Below, piece by piece: positions 20,724-21,000 of a DNA stretch of 21,000 nucleotides. Each line of letters begins with the position of its first letter. Position 1 is the first letter of the stretch. Made by a program: the position numbers and the translations under genes. Source of the DNA: a virus; IMG/VR virus record IMGVR_UViG_3300037264_005395, positions 1-21,000 of that record. One strand, 5' to 3'. The notes below the pieces were generated by a model. The model did not search any database, was not told where the DNA came from, and worked only from the letters and a program-made list of their open reading frames with translations.

Positions 20724-21000
20724 ATGGCAGCAGCAAGTGATTATCTGGAAGGTCAGGTTCGAGCGCATATTTTCCGTACGGCGTCGTTTACAAAACCGAG
20801 CGTATTGTCGATTGCGTTGTGTACCGCGGCGACCACTGATGCGCAAACCGGCGCGACCATTACCGAAGTAGCGAATGCGAACGGCTATGCTCGTCAGACG
20901 CTAAATCCCCTGGACGCCAACTGGACCGCGGCGAGCGCGACCGATGGATTAACCGATAACGCCTCGGCGATTACTTTCCCCGCGGCAACCGGGTCTGCTT
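20724..21000 (+). CDS. Phage tail fibre-like protein, N-terminal part (runs off window)
   Basis: The gene opens at ATG 20724, 7 bases after a strong AAAGGA (20711-20716), and stays open to the window edge (92 complete codons). The protein begins 'MAAASDYLEGQVRAHIFRTA', then 'SFTKPSVLSIALCTAATTDA', and later 'GYARQTLNPLDANWTAAS' with 'TDNASAITFPAATG'. This order, a short helix, 'KP...ALCTA', 'Y.R..l...nW' and 'TDN...ItFP', is the well-known phage tail fibre-like domain seen at the ends of structural operons. It probably assembles on the particle's tail tip. The 3' end, and thus any receptor-binding part, is not in the window. Confidence 0.85.
   Translation, partial: MAAASDYLEGQVRAHIFRTASFTKPSVLSIALCTAATTDAQTGATITEVANANGYARQTLNPLDANWTAASATDGLTDNASAITFPAATGSA

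Noticed and set aside
1-21000. CRISPR arrays, tRNA genes, integrase or attachment sites, defence or toxin-antitoxin systems
   Set aside because: I looked for repeat-spacer patterns, cloverleaf-like sequences with GTTCGA-type arms, recombinase motifs and defence domains and saw none that I can support.

Overview
The window is a block of late (virion) genes from a GC-rich tailed bacteriophage, either free or integrated. I see no bacterial housekeeping gene, integrase, tRNA or rRNA. Terminase, portal, scaffold, major capsid, adaptor, internal proteins and nozzle are packed head to tail, mostly with stop/start overlaps (TGATG, TAATG, GTGGTGA). No tape-measure or contractile-tail gene is visible, and there are putative internal (ejection) proteins plus one giant multidomain protein. 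A short-tailed, podovirus-like particle is the best fit. The host cannot be named from this sequence.

Layout: 1-872 holds the nuclease end of the large terminase. 866-1804 holds three small overlapping genes, the last two of unknown function. 1797-2303 is a NUMOD4/HNH endonuclease of lower GC content, wedged between packaging and portal genes. 2306-3994 is the portal. 3995-4164 is the only sizeable non-coding gap in the forward operon and carries a promoter-like sequence with an operator-like palindrome. 4165-6159 holds scaffold and major capsid. 6212-8745 holds a beta-rich structural protein, a head-tail adaptor candidate and two small proteins. 8762-16359 holds three putative internal or ejection proteins, the last being an 1836-residue polyvalent protein with a ParB-like domain. 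16367-16720 is a probable reverse-strand gene. 16735-20171 looks like a tail nozzle divided over two genes, with DNRLRE-type and carbohydrate-binding-type beta domains at the division. 20168-21000 holds tail-fibre-type genes, the last running off the window.

How they work together: scaffold and capsid build the shell on the portal ring. Terminase packages DNA and cuts it. The adaptor and nozzle close the portal. The proteins from 8762 to 16359 are probably carried in the capsid and delivered with the DNA. The 3' genes make the host-recognition parts.

Points most worth checking: (1) a nozzle whose N-terminal signature and propeller body lie in different genes; (2) two small, strongly basic ORFs with good ribosome-binding sites, nested in the +1 frame of inter-domain linkers of the giant gene; (3) the sense/antisense conflict at 16356-16733; (4) the ParB-like domain inside a probable virion protein. 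Functional assignments come from recognising family motifs by eye; no database search was possible.
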